Assembly (NCBI GenBank): GCA_019429005.1 | Contig: JAHYJR010000013.1 | Coordinates: 1 to 6,740 of the forward strand | Reading direction: 5' to 3' | Length of the DNA stretch: 6,740 nt | DNA from: Nanobdellati archaeon | GTDB taxonomy: Archaea > EX4484-52 > GLR71 | Shown here: positions 1 to 6,622 of the stretch, piece by piece | Layout of the letters: the number at the start of each line of letters is the position of its first letter | Position numbering within the stretch: position 1 is the stretch's first letter | Program-made: the position numbers and the translations under genes | The notes under the pieces: generated by a model | Databases searched by the model: none | Told to the model about the DNA's origin: nothing | What the model saw: the letters and a program-made list of their open reading frames with translations, nothing else

Positions 1-127
1 TCAAATATAATATATCAAATATAATATATCAAATATAATATATCAAATATAATATATCAAATATAATATATCAAATATAATATATCAAATATAATATATC
101 AAATATAATATATCAAATATAATATAT
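1..127. repeat. Perfect 14-bp direct tandem repeat array, left edge
   Basis: Nine identical head-to-tail copies of the 14-mer TCAAATATAATATA occupy 1-126, and the periodicity holds through base 127 before breaking at 128. A degraded partial unit (ACAAATACTACAA) follows. The array runs off the left edge, so the true copy number is unknown. There are no spacers, so it is not CRISPR. Every frame on both strands meets a stop, because 14 is not a multiple of 3 and the unit carries TAA (plus) and TGA (minus), so it is non-coding. It lies about 100 bp upstream of the trxB start. Each unit contains an AT-rich TATA-like core, so it could affect promoter activity, but that is inference. Confidence 0.97.
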
Positions 128-175
128 ACAAATACTACAACTAACATAATCTATATCTTAATAAATCTTAATCCA

Positions 176-196
176 AAAAGAATATATCTATAAAAA
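176..196 (+). promoter_or_regulatory. Putative archaeal promoter (BRE/TATA) of trxB-trx operon
   Basis: An A-rich BRE-like stretch (CAAAAAGA) is followed by AATATATCTATAAAA. A TATA box here would place the transcription start about 25 nt downstream, near 208-212, giving a leader of about 20 nt that carries the GGTGAT site. The surrounding DNA is so AT-rich that the exact box is uncertain. Confidence 0.4.
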
Positions 197-221
197 TAAC
201 CAAAAATGGATATACAAATAT

Positions 222-227
222 GGTGAT
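222..227 (+). promoter_or_regulatory. Ribosome binding site of trxB
   Basis: GGTGAT lies 3 nt before the ATG at 231. It is complementary to the anti-Shine-Dalgarno tail of archaeal 16S rRNA and supports this start codon. Confidence 0.8.
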
Positions 228-230
228 AAT

Positions 231-1154
231 ATGTCTGAAAAATATGATGTGATAATTATAGGTGGTGGACCAGCAGGATTGAGTGCAGCAATATACAGCA
301 CAAGATCAATCTTAAAAACACTTGTACTTGCAGAACTTGTAGGTGGAACTGTAATAGAGTCACCATTAATCGAAAATTATCCTGGATTCAGTCAAATTTC
401 AGGTATGTCTTTAGGAGAAAAAATGAAAGAACAAGCTGAAAAAACGGGTGCAGAAATAAAAATGGAAAGTGTACTACGGATTGAAAAACAAGATAACCTA
501 TTTAAAATAAAAACAGATTCATCAACATATCAAGCAACAGTTATCATACTTGCACTTGGAACTTCAATAAACAAACTTAAAATTGAAGGTGAATGTAAAT
601 TACTTGGACGTGGTGTCTCATACTGTGCCACATGTGATGCAAACTTTTTCAAAGGAAAAATAGTCGCAGTTGCAGGTGGTGGTGATTCTGCATTAACATC
701 AGCAATACTACTTGCAGATATTGCAGACAAAGTTTATGTCATACATAGAAGAGATGAATTTATAGCAGAACCAATAAAAGTCAAACAAATTACAGATAAC
801 AAAAAAATAGAGATACTATTTAACACAAACATAAAAGAGATAAAAGGCGAACAAAAAGTAAATGAAATCGTCATTGAAAACAAATTGACAAAAGAAATCA
901 AAAACCTTTCAATTGATGGCATATTCATACAAGTTGGTTCAACACCGGTAAGTATACTTGCAAAAGAACTTGGTGTTAAAACAGATGAGACTGGTTTTAT
1001 ACAAGTTGATGAAAAACAGACCACAAACATAGAAAATGTACTTGCAGCCGGTGACATAACAACAGGCTCTGACAAATTCAGACAAATAACAACAGCTGTA
1101 AGTGAAGGAAGCATTGCTGCAAGAACTGCATACAAAATAATTAAAAAAAAATAA
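231..1154 (+). CDS. trxB: Thioredoxin reductase (FAD-dependent, NAD(P)H)
   Basis: This flavoenzyme moves electrons from NAD(P)H through FAD and a redox-active disulfide to thioredoxin in the cytoplasm. At 307 aa it has normal length for the low-molecular-weight TrxB family. Visible motifs are the N-terminal FAD-binding GGGPAG (residues 11-16), the active-site CATC (C132, C135), the NAD(P)-binding GGGDSA (149-154), HRRDEF (172-177) and the C-terminal FAD motif AAGDIT (272-277) followed by RQITTAVSEG. Two family positions differ: the usual GGQ near residue 40 is GGT, and the third arginine of the HRRxxxR motif that contacts the NADPH 2'-phosphate is Ile178, so strict NADPH preference cannot be assumed. 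The ATG is supported by GGTGAT. The thioredoxin gene follows after 12 bp, almost certainly in one operon. The family call is secure; the cofactor preference and exact partner are inferred. Confidence 0.95.
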   Translation: MSEKYDVIIIGGGPAGLSAAIYSTRSILKTLVLAELVGGTVIESPLIENYPGFSQISGMSLGEKMKEQAEKTGAEIKMESVLRIEKQDNLFKIKTDSSTYQATVIILALGTSINKLKIEGECKLLGRGVSYCATCDANFFKGKIVAVAGGGDSALTSAILLADIADKVYVIHRRDEFIAEPIKVKQITDNKKIEILFNTNIKEIKGEQKVNEIVIENKLTKEIKNLSIDGIFIQVGSTPVSILAKELGVKTDETGFIQVDEKQTTNIENVLAAGDITTGSDKFRQITTAVSEGSIAARTAYKIIKKK

Positions 1155-1155
1155 A

Positions 1156-1160
1156 GGTGA
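1156..1160 (+). promoter_or_regulatory. Ribosome binding site of the thioredoxin gene
   Basis: GGTGA lies immediately after the trxB stop and 6 nt before the ATG at 1167. The gap between the two genes is only 12 bp and has no room for a separate promoter, supporting cotranscription. Confidence 0.8.
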
Positions 1161-1166
1161 ATTAAA

Positions 1167-1502
1167 ATGGGAGATAATTTAATACATACAACAGACAATA
1201 CATTTGAAAAAGATGTATTGGAAAGTGACGTACCAGTAATAGTTGATTTTTGGGCAGAATGGTGTGGACCATGTAAGATGATGGGACCTATATTTGAAGA
1301 GTTATCTGATGAATATAAAGGTACACTCAAGTTCGCAAAACTGGACACAGAGAACAACCCGCGGACATCAATGAAATACCAAATAACAGGTATACCAACA
1401 TTATTAATATTGAAAGATGGAAAACGTGTCGAACAAATTGTTGGTATGATGCCAAAAGGTATGTTAAAAACAAAAATTGATTCTATATTAGAAAAAATAT
1501 AG
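1167..1502 (+). CDS. trxA: Thioredoxin
   Basis: This is a small cytoplasmic disulfide reductase that delivers electrons from thioredoxin reductase to target proteins. It is 111 aa, the usual single-domain length, with no signal peptide or membrane segment. The canonical active site WCGPC gives C33 and C36, preceded by VIVDFWAEW and followed by KMMGP. The cis-proline loop GIPTLLIL has its Pro at residue 77, and the C-terminal [11 protein letters not shown] stretch is typical of the family. It sits 12 bp behind trxB with its own GGTGA site, so the pair is a complete reductase-thioredoxin module; TrxB is its expected electron donor. A strong T-rich terminator follows. The active site makes a classical thioredoxin more likely than a glutaredoxin-like protein. 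Nothing looks damaged. Confidence 0.95.
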   Translation: MGDNLIHTTDNTFEKDVLESDVPVIVDFWAEWCGPCKMMGPIFEELSDEYKGTLKFAKLDTENNPRTSMKYQITGIPTLLILKDGKRVEQIVGMMPKGMLKTKIDSILEKI

Positions 1503-1512
1503 ATTAAATCAA

Positions 1513-1541
1513 TTTTATTTTTTTTTATTTTTTCTTTATTT
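1513..1541 (+). terminator. Oligo-T transcription terminator after trxB-trx
   Basis: Starting 10 nt after the thioredoxin stop, the plus strand is almost pure T (runs of 4, 9, 6, 3 and 3 T separated by single A or C, then TT) with no GC-rich hairpin. Archaeal RNA polymerase terminates at such oligo-T tracts, so this fits the end of the operon. Confidence 0.7.
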
Positions 1542-1562
1542 AATACAAATTCACCTATTTTT

Positions 1563-1638
1563 ATCAAAATAAATCCATTTTATCTAAATAAAACAATTTT
1601 TTAAAAATAAACTCCTTTAATCTAAATAAAATAAAAAT
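1563..1638. repeat. Decayed 19-bp tandem repeat, about four copies
   Basis: Cut every 19 bases from 1563, the intergenic DNA gives four similar units: ATCAAAATAAATCCATTTT, ATCTAAATAAAACAATTTT, TTAAAAATAAACTCCTTTA and ATCTAAATAAAATAAAAAT. The 12-mer ATCTAAATAAAA is exact in copies 2 and 4, 38 bp apart. Copies 1 and 2 are the most alike over their full length. The region is low in complexity, so part of the similarity may be chance. It lies between the trx terminator and the isomerase promoter. Confidence 0.5.
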
Positions 1639-1649
1639 ATAATATAAAT
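1634..1649 (+). promoter_or_regulatory. Putative TATA promoter of the isomerase-like gene
   Basis: AAAATATAATATAAAT gives a TATA-like box whose predicted start, about 25 nt downstream, falls near 1668-1672. That leaves a leader of roughly 28 nt containing the GGTG site before the ATG at 1698. The preceding oligo-T terminator means this gene needs its own promoter. AT richness makes the precise box uncertain. Confidence 0.35.
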
Positions 1650-1684
1650 AACAAACAACAAAATATATGTAATACTATCATATT

Positions 1685-1688
1685 GGTG
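1685..1688 (+). promoter_or_regulatory. Ribosome binding site deciding the isomerase start
   Basis: GGTG lies 9 nt before the ATG at 1698. An in-frame TTG at 1683 and GTG at 1686 would overlap or precede this site and have no Shine-Dalgarno match of their own, so the ATG at 1698 is preferred. Confidence 0.6.
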
Positions 1689-1697
1689 TCTTATATT

Positions 1698-2921
1698 ATG
1701 GAAAAACTAAATTATCTAAATATAAAAAGCAATAATCTCCTTATCAAAGAAAAAACCAGGATTATGACACGAAATGAAAAGATTGAATTATATGAGAGAA
1801 AAGCATTCTATTCACATAAACCAGACATAGAGATAATTAAAAAAATAGCAAAAAAATATTCTAAATTTAAAAACGTTATCCTTATAGGTAACGGTGGTGC
1901 GATATCTACAACACATGCATTCTATAAATCACTTTCAACTTCAATAAATTCACAAAAATATAAGAAATTACAAATTTTAAACACAGTTGATCCAGATTAT
2001 ATCACAAAAATAAAAAATGAAAACAAATCAAAAGATACACTTGTAATTATTGTAAGTAGTTCCGGAACAAACATAACACCAATTGAAATTATGTTTCATT
2101 TTATAGAATACAAAATAATCACAATAGTAAATGAAAGCAATAATGCTCTTGAAAATATATCAAAACAACTTAATCTTGACATAATAACACAACCAATACT
2201 CGTTGACAGATTTGCCGCAAGAAGTCCTATGATATATTTACCTCTTGAAATTATTGGTATAAACACTTCTGAAATAGATAAAGGAATCAAAAATATGTAT
2301 AATCTTTGCTCATCAGCAAATTTAACTAATACTAACCCTGCACTTGAAATTGCATTCAAACTTTACATGCTTGAACAGAAAGGATATGATGAAATATTTT
2401 TACCAATTTATTCCTCAAGATTAGATGGCTTTATCCCAATAATTGTGCAGCTTATGCATGAATCAATATGTAAAGATGAAAAAGGCCAAACCATTATTGG
2501 AGCATCTGCACCAGAATCACAACATCACACAAATCAGAGATTTTTTGGTGGCAAAAAAAACATAATTGGTATATTCTTAACAGTTGAAAAACCAGAAAAT
2601 AGCATAAAAACAAAAATACCTAAAGAACTGAAAAATATTGTTCTAAGAACTGGAAAACTTAAAGACCTTGATAACATCAATCTTGAAACTGCATTAAGCT
2701 TCGAATTCAAAAGCACATACGATACGGCAGTAAATAATGGAATACCTTCTATGTCTATAATACTTGATACAATAAACGAAAAATCAACTGGAGAACTTCT
2801 TGGACTGTTCCATTACATCACATTATACAGTGCAATACTTAGAGATGTAAATCCTACAGACCAACCACATGTTGAAGAAAGCAAAAGTCTAAGTTTTGAA
2901 TCTCGACGAAAGCATAAGTAA
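1698..2921 (+). CDS. pgi: Glucose-6-phosphate isomerase-like SIS-fold protein
   Basis: The likely role is interconversion of glucose 6-phosphate and fructose 6-phosphate in the cytoplasm. At 407 aa from the chosen ATG it is close to the short archaeal phosphoglucose isomerases (about 400 aa). Two SIS-type halves are visible. Residues 60-75 carry VILIGNGGAISTTHAF, and SSSGTN at 120-125 corresponds to the phosphate-binding S-K-[TS]-G segment, here lacking the usual lysine. Residues matching the family's catalytic set are Arg175 (AARSP), Glu255 in HESICKDEKG, His276 or His277 in ESQHHTNQRFFGG, and Lys396 in the C-terminal NPTDQPHVEESK. The frame is intact. A TTG at 1683 would add five residues, but GGTG points to 1698; ATG 1764 is a further alternative. 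It converges on the minus-strand cluster with a 12-bp gap. A related sugar-phosphate isomerase of the same superfamily is possible. Confidence 0.75.
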   Translation: MEKLNYLNIKSNNLLIKEKTRIMTRNEKIELYERKAFYSHKPDIEIIKKIAKKYSKFKNVILIGNGGAISTTHAFYKSLSTSINSQKYKKLQILNTVDPDYITKIKNENKSKDTLVIIVSSSGTNITPIEIMFHFIEYKIITIVNESNNALENISKQLNLDIITQPILVDRFAARSPMIYLPLEIIGINTSEIDKGIKNMYNLCSSANLTNTNPALEIAFKLYMLEQKGYDEIFLPIYSSRLDGFIPIIVQLMHESICKDEKGQTIIGASAPESQHHTNQRFFGGKKNIIGIFLTVEKPENSIKTKIPKELKNIVLRTGKLKDLDNINLETALSFEFKSTYDTAVNNGIPSMSIILDTINEKSTGELLGLFHYITLYSAILRDVNPTDQPHVEESKSLSFESRRKHK

Positions 2922-2933
2922 AAATAATTAAAA

Positions 2934-3521
2934 TTAATTTGTCTTTATACAATCCCTAATTATATTCCGTGTCCCTTCAGCTTCAACAATCTCCCAAGCC
3001 TTAAGATAATCTGGAGATTTGTAATTTTTTTTTATTAATATATTAGTCTGCTCTTGACCATATACTTTAAGTAAAGTATCTTTAAGCACTGCATGAACCA
3101 AAATATGAAGACGTATAATTTTGTTTAACTTACCATATTTTTCACTATAATCTGCAAAATGAATAAGATTAATATTCTGTGATAAAATATTATGTACAAG
3201 CTCATGTATCAAAACTTCAATCTTACGATTTATATCAGGACCCATTCCAATTGTAAGAGGTTTTGAAAATGCTATTGTTTTTTTAACAACAAAACAGTCA
3301 ATAATAGGTTGTTGCCATTCTAAACCTGCTACTTCACCCATTGTATCAAAAACAAGTCTTTCAACTTTAGACCATTCTGACTCTAAACAATGCATATATT
3401 CTCCTACAACTTTATGAGTACCTGGCACATATTCAACACCTTTCCACTTATGTATCATCATATCATATGTTGACACATTATTGAACTTTAATTTAGGATG
3501 AATCTTAGATGACATACACAT
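2934..3521 (-). CDS. Putative HExxH zinc metallopeptidase, family not recognised
   Basis: I do not recognise the family of this 195-aa protein. Its clearest feature is HELVH at residues 106-110 in a hydrophobic helix (KIEVLIHELVHNIL), the zinc-binding and catalytic signature of many metallopeptidases. A downstream Glu in KAWEIVEAEG (Glu177 or Glu180) could be the third ligand as in gluzincins, which is inference. There is no signal peptide or membrane helix, so it is probably cytoplasmic. The SprT pattern is not obvious. It lies 33 bp after the TIM-barrel gene on the same strand and could be the last gene of the rad50 cluster, but a TATA-like sequence in the gap and the absence of a Shine-Dalgarno site suggest a separate, possibly leaderless transcript. 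In that case the ATG of residue 3 (first base 3515) may be the real start. It ends 12 bp from the convergent isomerase gene. Confidence 0.7.
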   Translation of the reverse strand: MCMSSKIHPKLKFNNVSTYDMMIHKWKGVEYVPGTHKVVGEYMHCLESEWSKVERLVFDTMGEVAGLEWQQPIIDCFVVKKTIAFSKPLTIGMGPDINRKIEVLIHELVHNILSQNINLIHFADYSEKYGKLNKIIRLHILVHAVLKDTLLKVYGQEQTNILIKKNYKSPDYLKAWEIVEAEGTRNIIRDCIKTN

Positions 3522-3533
3522 AATTATACAAAA

Positions 3534-3543
3534 TAATATTTAA
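3534..3543 (-). promoter_or_regulatory. Possible TATA box for the HExxH gene
   Basis: On the minus strand TTAAATATTA is centred near 3539. A start about 25 nt downstream falls at about 3513-3515, on the codon for Met3 of the HExxH protein. This fits a leaderless mRNA and the lack of a ribosome binding site. It is a weak call in AT-rich DNA. Confidence 0.35.
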
Positions 3544-3554
3544 GAGTATTTAGA

Positions 3555-4292
3555 TTACCTTAATACAAGATCCGCCATTCCTATAACATAATCCAATTCT
3601 CTTTCAATCAAATGAGGTTCACAATATTTAATCACACCTTCAAGTATAATTGGTTCACCATTATATACAGAGACAAAAGAATCCATTATTTTCAAATGAT
3701 TTTCAGAAGCACATATGGGTACATGATTAGATTCAGAATCAAAACCGCTTAAATGAAATTCCTTAATATTACCCGAAAACTGCTTAAACAGTTCTTCTGC
3801 AACCGTCATAGATGGATCAACACTATAAGCATGCTGTAAATCAAAAACAAAACGTGGCTGAATTTCAGTATTTTCAACAAGACCTAAAAAATATTTAGAA
3901 TCAGTTCCAATTAATTTGCTTGAACTCATATTTTCAACAACTAGACCATTATAAACATCCAAAACAGCAGAATCTGAAATGTTTGTAGGATGTATCACAA
4001 TATTTTCAGCACCAACACTAGATGCCAAATCAATTATTCTTGTTAGAAAATCAAGAGATTCTCTAGATATACTATAATCAATATCACCCTTCCACGGCGC
4101 ATGTATTGAAACATAATCAAAATTTTTAAGTAATTTTAAAGAATCACTATCAATATTATAATCCAAATCAAATTTATTAGGAAAAGATAACTCAATAGAA
4201 TTAGCACCAGACCTACTAATCAATCTAATCGCATCATCAATAGATACATCCCACCCATAGAAACAACCCGTACTAAAACCAATATTAACCAT
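3555..4292 (-). CDS. TIM-barrel protein, endonuclease IV / xylose isomerase-like
   Basis: This 245-aa protein belongs to the xylose-isomerase-like (AP endonuclease 2) TIM-barrel superfamily. Successive strand ends carry potential metal ligands in the endonuclease IV order: His64 (VSIHAPW), His101 (NIVIHP), Glu120 (LVVENM), Asp151 and His154 (FVFDLQHA, the same D-x-x-H spacing), His180 (EFHLSGF), His190 (ESNHVP) and Glu218 (PIILEG). The Asp that normally precedes the His190 equivalent appears to be Ser188. It is shorter than typical endonuclease IV (about 280 aa). The start lies 3 bp after the rad50 stop, with GTGTGAT overlapping that stop, so translation is probably coupled to rad50. An apurinic-site or end-processing nuclease is an attractive inference, but sugar-phosphate isomerases or epimerases share this fold and annotation by name alone would be unsafe. 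The superfamily is confident, the activity is not. Confidence 0.85.
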   Translation of the reverse strand: MVNIGFSTGCFYGWDVSIDDAIRLISRSGANSIELSFPNKFDLDYNIDSDSLKLLKNFDYVSIHAPWKGDIDYSISRESLDFLTRIIDLASSVGAENIVIHPTNISDSAVLDVYNGLVVENMSSSKLIGTDSKYFLGLVENTEIQPRFVFDLQHAYSVDPSMTVAEELFKQFSGNIKEFHLSGFDSESNHVPICASENHLKIMDSFVSVYNGEPIILEGVIKYCEPHLIERELDYVIGMADLVLR

Positions 4293-4294
4293 AA

Positions 4295-4301
4295 ATCACA
4301 C
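4295..4301 (-). promoter_or_regulatory. Ribosome binding site of TIM-barrel gene, overlapping rad50 stop
   Basis: On the minus strand GTGTGAT, a near match to GGTGAT, includes the last rad50 sense codon and the TGA stop and ends 2 nt before the ATG at 4292. This arrangement favours translational coupling of the two genes. Confidence 0.5.
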
Positions 4302-6572
4302 ATCTACGACTTTTGTTACATCTTCCTTATTATCTCCACGTTCAAATTTATAAAGCTTACCCGTAACTGAGACTTCAAGTGCCTCGTCATGCGTAATAAT
4401 GAACATCTGATCCATTAAATTAGATATATTATTCCGGAATGCATTTGCAATCCTATCAACAGCTTGCGTATCAAGATTATGTGTCGGTTCATCAAGAAGT
4501 ATCCACTTAATATTAGGTGCCAGAATTACAGACATTGCAAGACGTAAAACTAAAACTGCCATCATACGTTCACCACCACTAACAATACCTTCAACACTTA
4601 CCCACACATTATCTGAATTCATAATCTGCAAAAGGTAATCATTATCAACTTCAAGTCGCATATCAATATAATCATCATAAGGATACAAAGCTTTCCAAAA
4701 TAATGATATTGTTAGATTTATTGACTCTATAAACTGTTCCCTTAAAGAAATCTGAGTCTCTTCAAGAATCCTCTTAAATTTTGATACATCAATAATCCCT
4801 GATTCAATTGAATCAATTTCAATTTTATAAGATACAATTATTTTTAATTGTGCCTCAATGTCATTAAAATGTTTCTGTTTCTCATCAAGTAATAATTTTA
4901 AAGAACTAAAACGCTGTGTTTCAACCTTAAACTGACTATCAAAAGAATTATAATTAGTATTTTCTAACTCAAATAATTTCAAATCAAAATCAAGTTCATC
5001 AATATCAATACTGTTCTGTTTAATATTATCTAACAACTCGTCACGTTCCGAAATAAATTGCAGTATCTGTTTAATACCTCTAAATTTTAATATCTCTTCC
5101 TTTATTGTCTTTATCTTGTCTTCAGAATATTGTTTTTCAAAGTCATCTAATTTTATTTTAGTTTCAGTATGAACTTTAGATAAATTATCTAACTTTTCCT
5201 GTGCCACCTTAAATTCCTCTTCAGACCGAGATAATGATAAAAGCTTACGCCTTTGAGACTCAACAGAATCCAATTTCAATAAAAGATCTTTCAAAATCGC
5301 ATCAGTATTATTTTTATCAATAATTTGTTTTTTAAGAGACTCTTCTTTAATTATAATTAAATCTGATTTTTTATCACCCACAAATTCAGTATCACAAACC
5401 GGACATTTAGCATCAGATTGCATCAATTTGCCTATTGAATCATTTAATTCACTTATTACAGCATCAATTTTTGCAATCAGATTTATATTTTCAGATTTTT
5501 GATTTTCAAGTTCTTTCATTTGAATTTCTACATCCGAAATCTTTTGATATTCATCTTTATTCTTCAAAAGAAGTTCTATATCTTTTTGAAGAGAAGATGA
5601 TTGTGTAATATTATCTGAAATTTTCTGTTTAAACACAGCAATATCTCTAAAAAGAGTTTCTTGTTTTAAAATAAAAGCTTCAAGCCTCTCAATCTGCTTA
5701 TCTGCAAAATCCAAAGTATATTTCTTAATCTCATCAAGATTATTATATGATTTCAAACGAGCTTCAATCTGTTCAAGTTTACCTTTAAGACTATGTTTTT
5801 CTTGAACATATTTTTCAAAAACAATTTTCTTTTTGTTCAAAATTTCAAGAATTTTAAATAAATTTTCTTTTTTTACTCCAAGATCAAGAATTGTTTTTTC
5901 TAAAACCTCTAATTCAGATATAATTTTTGTAATTTCATCTTTCAAAACAGGAATATCTTTAGATTCCATCTCTTTAGAAAGCCGATCCAAATCACTTTTT
6001 CGTATATCAAGTCTTTGCTTTAATTTATTTGATAATTTCACACAACTTGAACGTGCAACCTCAAATCGATCTATTTTAAGAAGCTCATCTATTTTCTCAA
6101 CTCTTTTTCCACGAGGTATCTGTATAAACTGATCAAGATGATTCTGTTCACAATATATAACATTTGAAAATATTTCAAAATCAATCTTTAATATCTCATG
6201 CACTTTTTCATTAACTCTCTGACCGTTTGAACCTTCAATAAGAACACCATCACATCTGAATTCAGAACCAACCGTACCACGACCACGTTCAACCATCCTT
6301 TTGACCTCATACTCTAATCCATCTAACTCAATAATAACTGATACATATGCATCTTTTTTGATTTGTGGATACATCATAATAACATTATCAAGCTTAAGCT
6401 TCCTTTGTGAAAGTGCAGGAAATGTGCCAAATAATGCAAATGATAAAGCATCAAGAACTGAAGATTTTCCAGACCCCATAACACCTATTAAAGCATTCAC
6501 ACCGCCCTCAAATTTAATATCTGAATGAAGATGCGTTTTCCAATTATGAAGCACAATATTTTTTATTATCAA
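4296..6572 (-). CDS. rad50: DNA double-strand break repair ATPase Rad50
   Basis: Rad50 is the SMC-like ATPase of the Mre11-Rad50 complex, which binds, tethers and opens DNA ends for nucleolytic processing. All hallmarks are present in 758 aa: Walker A GVMGSGKS (residues 30-37), Q-loop with Gln143 in CEQNHLDQF, long heptad-rich coiled coils (about 180-380 and 400-600), zinc hook CPVC (C390, C393) near the middle, ABC signature SGGE (665-668), Walker B WILLDE (690-695) with D-loop, and the switch His728 in FIITHDE. It is shorter than commonly studied archaeal Rad50 proteins (about 850-900 aa), implying shorter arms. The start is TTG at 6572-6570, backed by GGTG; the frame meets an upstream TGA with no ATG or GTG between. 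Archaeal rad50 usually follows mre11, but here only 41 bp separate it from a non-coding repeat array. A TIM-barrel gene follows after 3 bp. Confidence 0.95.
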   Translation of the reverse strand: MIIKNIVLHNWKTHLHSDIKFEGGVNALIGVMGSGKSSVLDALSFALFGTFPALSQRKLKLDNVIMMYPQIKKDAYVSVIIELDGLEYEVKRMVERGRGTVGSEFRCDGVLIEGSNGQRVNEKVHEILKIDFEIFSNVIYCEQNHLDQFIQIPRGKRVEKIDELLKIDRFEVARSSCVKLSNKLKQRLDIRKSDLDRLSKEMESKDIPVLKDEITKIISELEVLEKTILDLGVKKENLFKILEILNKKKIVFEKYVQEKHSLKGKLEQIEARLKSYNNLDEIKKYTLDFADKQIERLEAFILKQETLFRDIAVFKQKISDNITQSSSLQKDIELLLKNKDEYQKISDVEIQMKELENQKSENINLIAKIDAVISELNDSIGKLMQSDAKCPVCDTEFVGDKKSDLIIIKEESLKKQIIDKNNTDAILKDLLLKLDSVESQRRKLLSLSRSEEEFKVAQEKLDNLSKVHTETKIKLDDFEKQYSEDKIKTIKEEILKFRGIKQILQFISERDELLDNIKQNSIDIDELDFDLKLFELENTNYNSFDSQFKVETQRFSSLKLLLDEKQKHFNDIEAQLKIIVSYKIEIDSIESGIIDVSKFKRILEETQISLREQFIESINLTISLFWKALYPYDDYIDMRLEVDNDYLLQIMNSDNVWVSVEGIVSGGERMMAVLVLRLAMSVILAPNIKWILLDEPTHNLDTQAVDRIANAFRNNISNLMDQMFIITHDEALEVSVTGKLYKFERGDNKEDVTKVVDV

Positions 6573-6577
6573 ATTAA

Positions 6578-6581
6578 CACC
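6578..6581 (-). promoter_or_regulatory. Ribosome binding site supporting the TTG start of rad50
   Basis: GGTG on the minus strand lies 5 nt before the TTG at 6572. It is the same core motif as at the other genes here, and it makes the rare start codon credible. The encoded MIIKNIVLHNWKTH is the usual N-terminal beta strand of Rad50, so no residues appear to be missing. Confidence 0.7.
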
Positions 6582-6602
6582 AAAATGTTTCTCAACTAGA
6601 TT

Positions 6603-6622
6603 TTTTAATCATAAAACTTAAA
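6603..6622 (-). promoter_or_regulatory. Possible rad50 promoter at the edge of the repeat array
   Basis: At the junction between the array and unique DNA the minus strand reads AGTTTTATGATTAAAA. A TATA-like TTTTATGA centred near 6613 would start transcription near 6588, giving a leader of about 16 nt that includes GGTG. The box is formed partly by the last repeat unit. Weak call: a promoter inside or beyond the array, or readthrough from an upstream gene, is equally possible. Confidence 0.3.

Noticed and set aside
1-127. CRISPR array.
   Set aside because: Units are contiguous 14-mers with no spacers, and there are no cas genes. The same applies to 6614-6740.
734-1567. A long open frame on the minus strand opposite trxB and trx.
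   Set aside because: It is antisense to two clear genes with all family motifs and shows no recognisable domain. AT-rich coding DNA often leaves such frames open.
1683-1697. Extended TTG or GTG start for the isomerase-like gene.
   Set aside because: The GGTG ribosome binding site overlaps these codons and is correctly spaced only for the ATG at 1698.
2922-2933. Bidirectional terminator in the 12-bp convergent gap.
   Set aside because: The gap is just AT-rich, with no clear oligo-T run on the plus strand and only a short T run on the minus strand inside the isomerase gene.
5833-6528. Short plus-strand open frames opposite the N-terminal part of rad50.
   Set aside because: They mirror the rad50 coiled-coil and ATPase coding sequence, have no ribosome binding site and no recognisable motif.
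6592-6612. Mini open frame ATG..TGA (MIKKSS) just upstream of rad50 on the minus strand, as a leader peptide or the tail of mre11.
   Set aside because: It has no Shine-Dalgarno site and probably lies at or before the transcription start. Array stops exclude it as the end of a longer gene running through the repeats.
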